Of a stretch of 12,825 nucleotides of DNA, positions 12,783 to 12,825 are shown piece by piece. The notes beneath the pieces are model-generated. The model searched no databases, was not told the DNA's origin, and was given only the letters and a program-made list of their open reading frames with translations. The position numbers and the translations under genes are program-made. Every line of letters begins with the position of its first letter. Positions within the stretch are counted from its first letter, which is position 1. The DNA is from Clostridia bacterium (lineage in GTDB: Bacteria > Bacillota > Clostridia > Saccharofermentanales > UBA5734), in contig JAGOFF010000047.1 in NCBI GenBank assembly GCA_017997315.1, positions 1 to 12,825 of the forward strand, written 5' to 3'.

Positions 12783-12825
12783 CACTCCTGCCCCCTCCCG
12801 AAGGCGAAGTAGACCACCGGCCCGA
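12782..12825 (-). CDS. Probable PLDc_N-domain (YxlE-like) protein, last 13 codons
   Basis: The minus-strand frame from the window edge reads GPVVYFAFGRGQE and then TGA, and the stop shares its last base with the ATPase ATG. A Gly-Pro-hydrophobic-Tyr run followed by Gly-Arg is how the short PLDc_N (phospholipase D nuclease N-terminal) membrane proteins end, and such genes often precede this kind of ABC pair. Only 13 residues are visible, so the call rests mainly on this ending and on context. Confidence 0.5.
   Translation of the reverse strand, partial: GPVVYFAFGRGQE

Overview
The window comes from a high-GC bacterium, most likely a Firmicute (Clostridia- or Bacilli-like). I infer this from strong GGAGG-type ribosome sites, compact 1-8 base gene overlaps, and an ABC pair preceded by what looks like the end of a YxlE-like protein, an arrangement known from the Bacillus subtilis sigY operon. 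This assignment is an inference; no rRNA or other taxonomic marker is present.

Layout. Bases 1-1391 (+ strand) hold the end of nadB and all of nadC, two consecutive enzymes of de novo NAD synthesis. Bases 1372-3346 (- strand) hold a two-gene cassette, an AAA15-type ATPase (RloA/AbiLi-like) followed by an RloB/AbiLii-like protein. It is visibly poorer in G+C than its surroundings, fits an AbiL-type phage-defence pair, and runs head-on into the nadC stop codon. Bases 3347-3566 are AT-rich, gene-free and contain several inverted repeats, including a 15-bp perfect one.

Bases 3567-9457 (- strand) form a signalling and surface block. In transcription order it contains a membrane diguanylate cyclase (GGEEF), a small CoA-binding protein, a large membrane GGDEF-EAL protein, an AraC-family regulator translationally coupled to it by an ATGA overlap, and a Thr/Ala-rich membrane-anchored surface protein. 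Promoter and terminator candidates divide the block into about four transcription units. The surface-protein promoter candidate overlaps the stop codon of the AraC gene. Together the genes could form a cyclic-di-GMP and AraC controlled surface-adaptation module, but that link is inferred from position only.

Bases 9607-11107 (+ strand) hold two overlapping GNAT acetyltransferase genes, the second with two GNAT domains. Bases 11104-12825 (- strand) hold an ABC-2 permease, its ATPase and the last 13 codons of a probable PLDc_N (YxlE-like) protein. The second GNAT gene and the permease gene converge on one shared CTAG that supplies both stop codons.

The most notable items are the AbiL-like cassette and its junction with nadC, the replaced KIDR aspartate in the GGDEF-EAL protein, a 30-bp in-frame duplication in nadB, and the inverted-repeat-rich stretch upstream of rloA. 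I see no tRNA, rRNA, CRISPR array, transposase or integrase.
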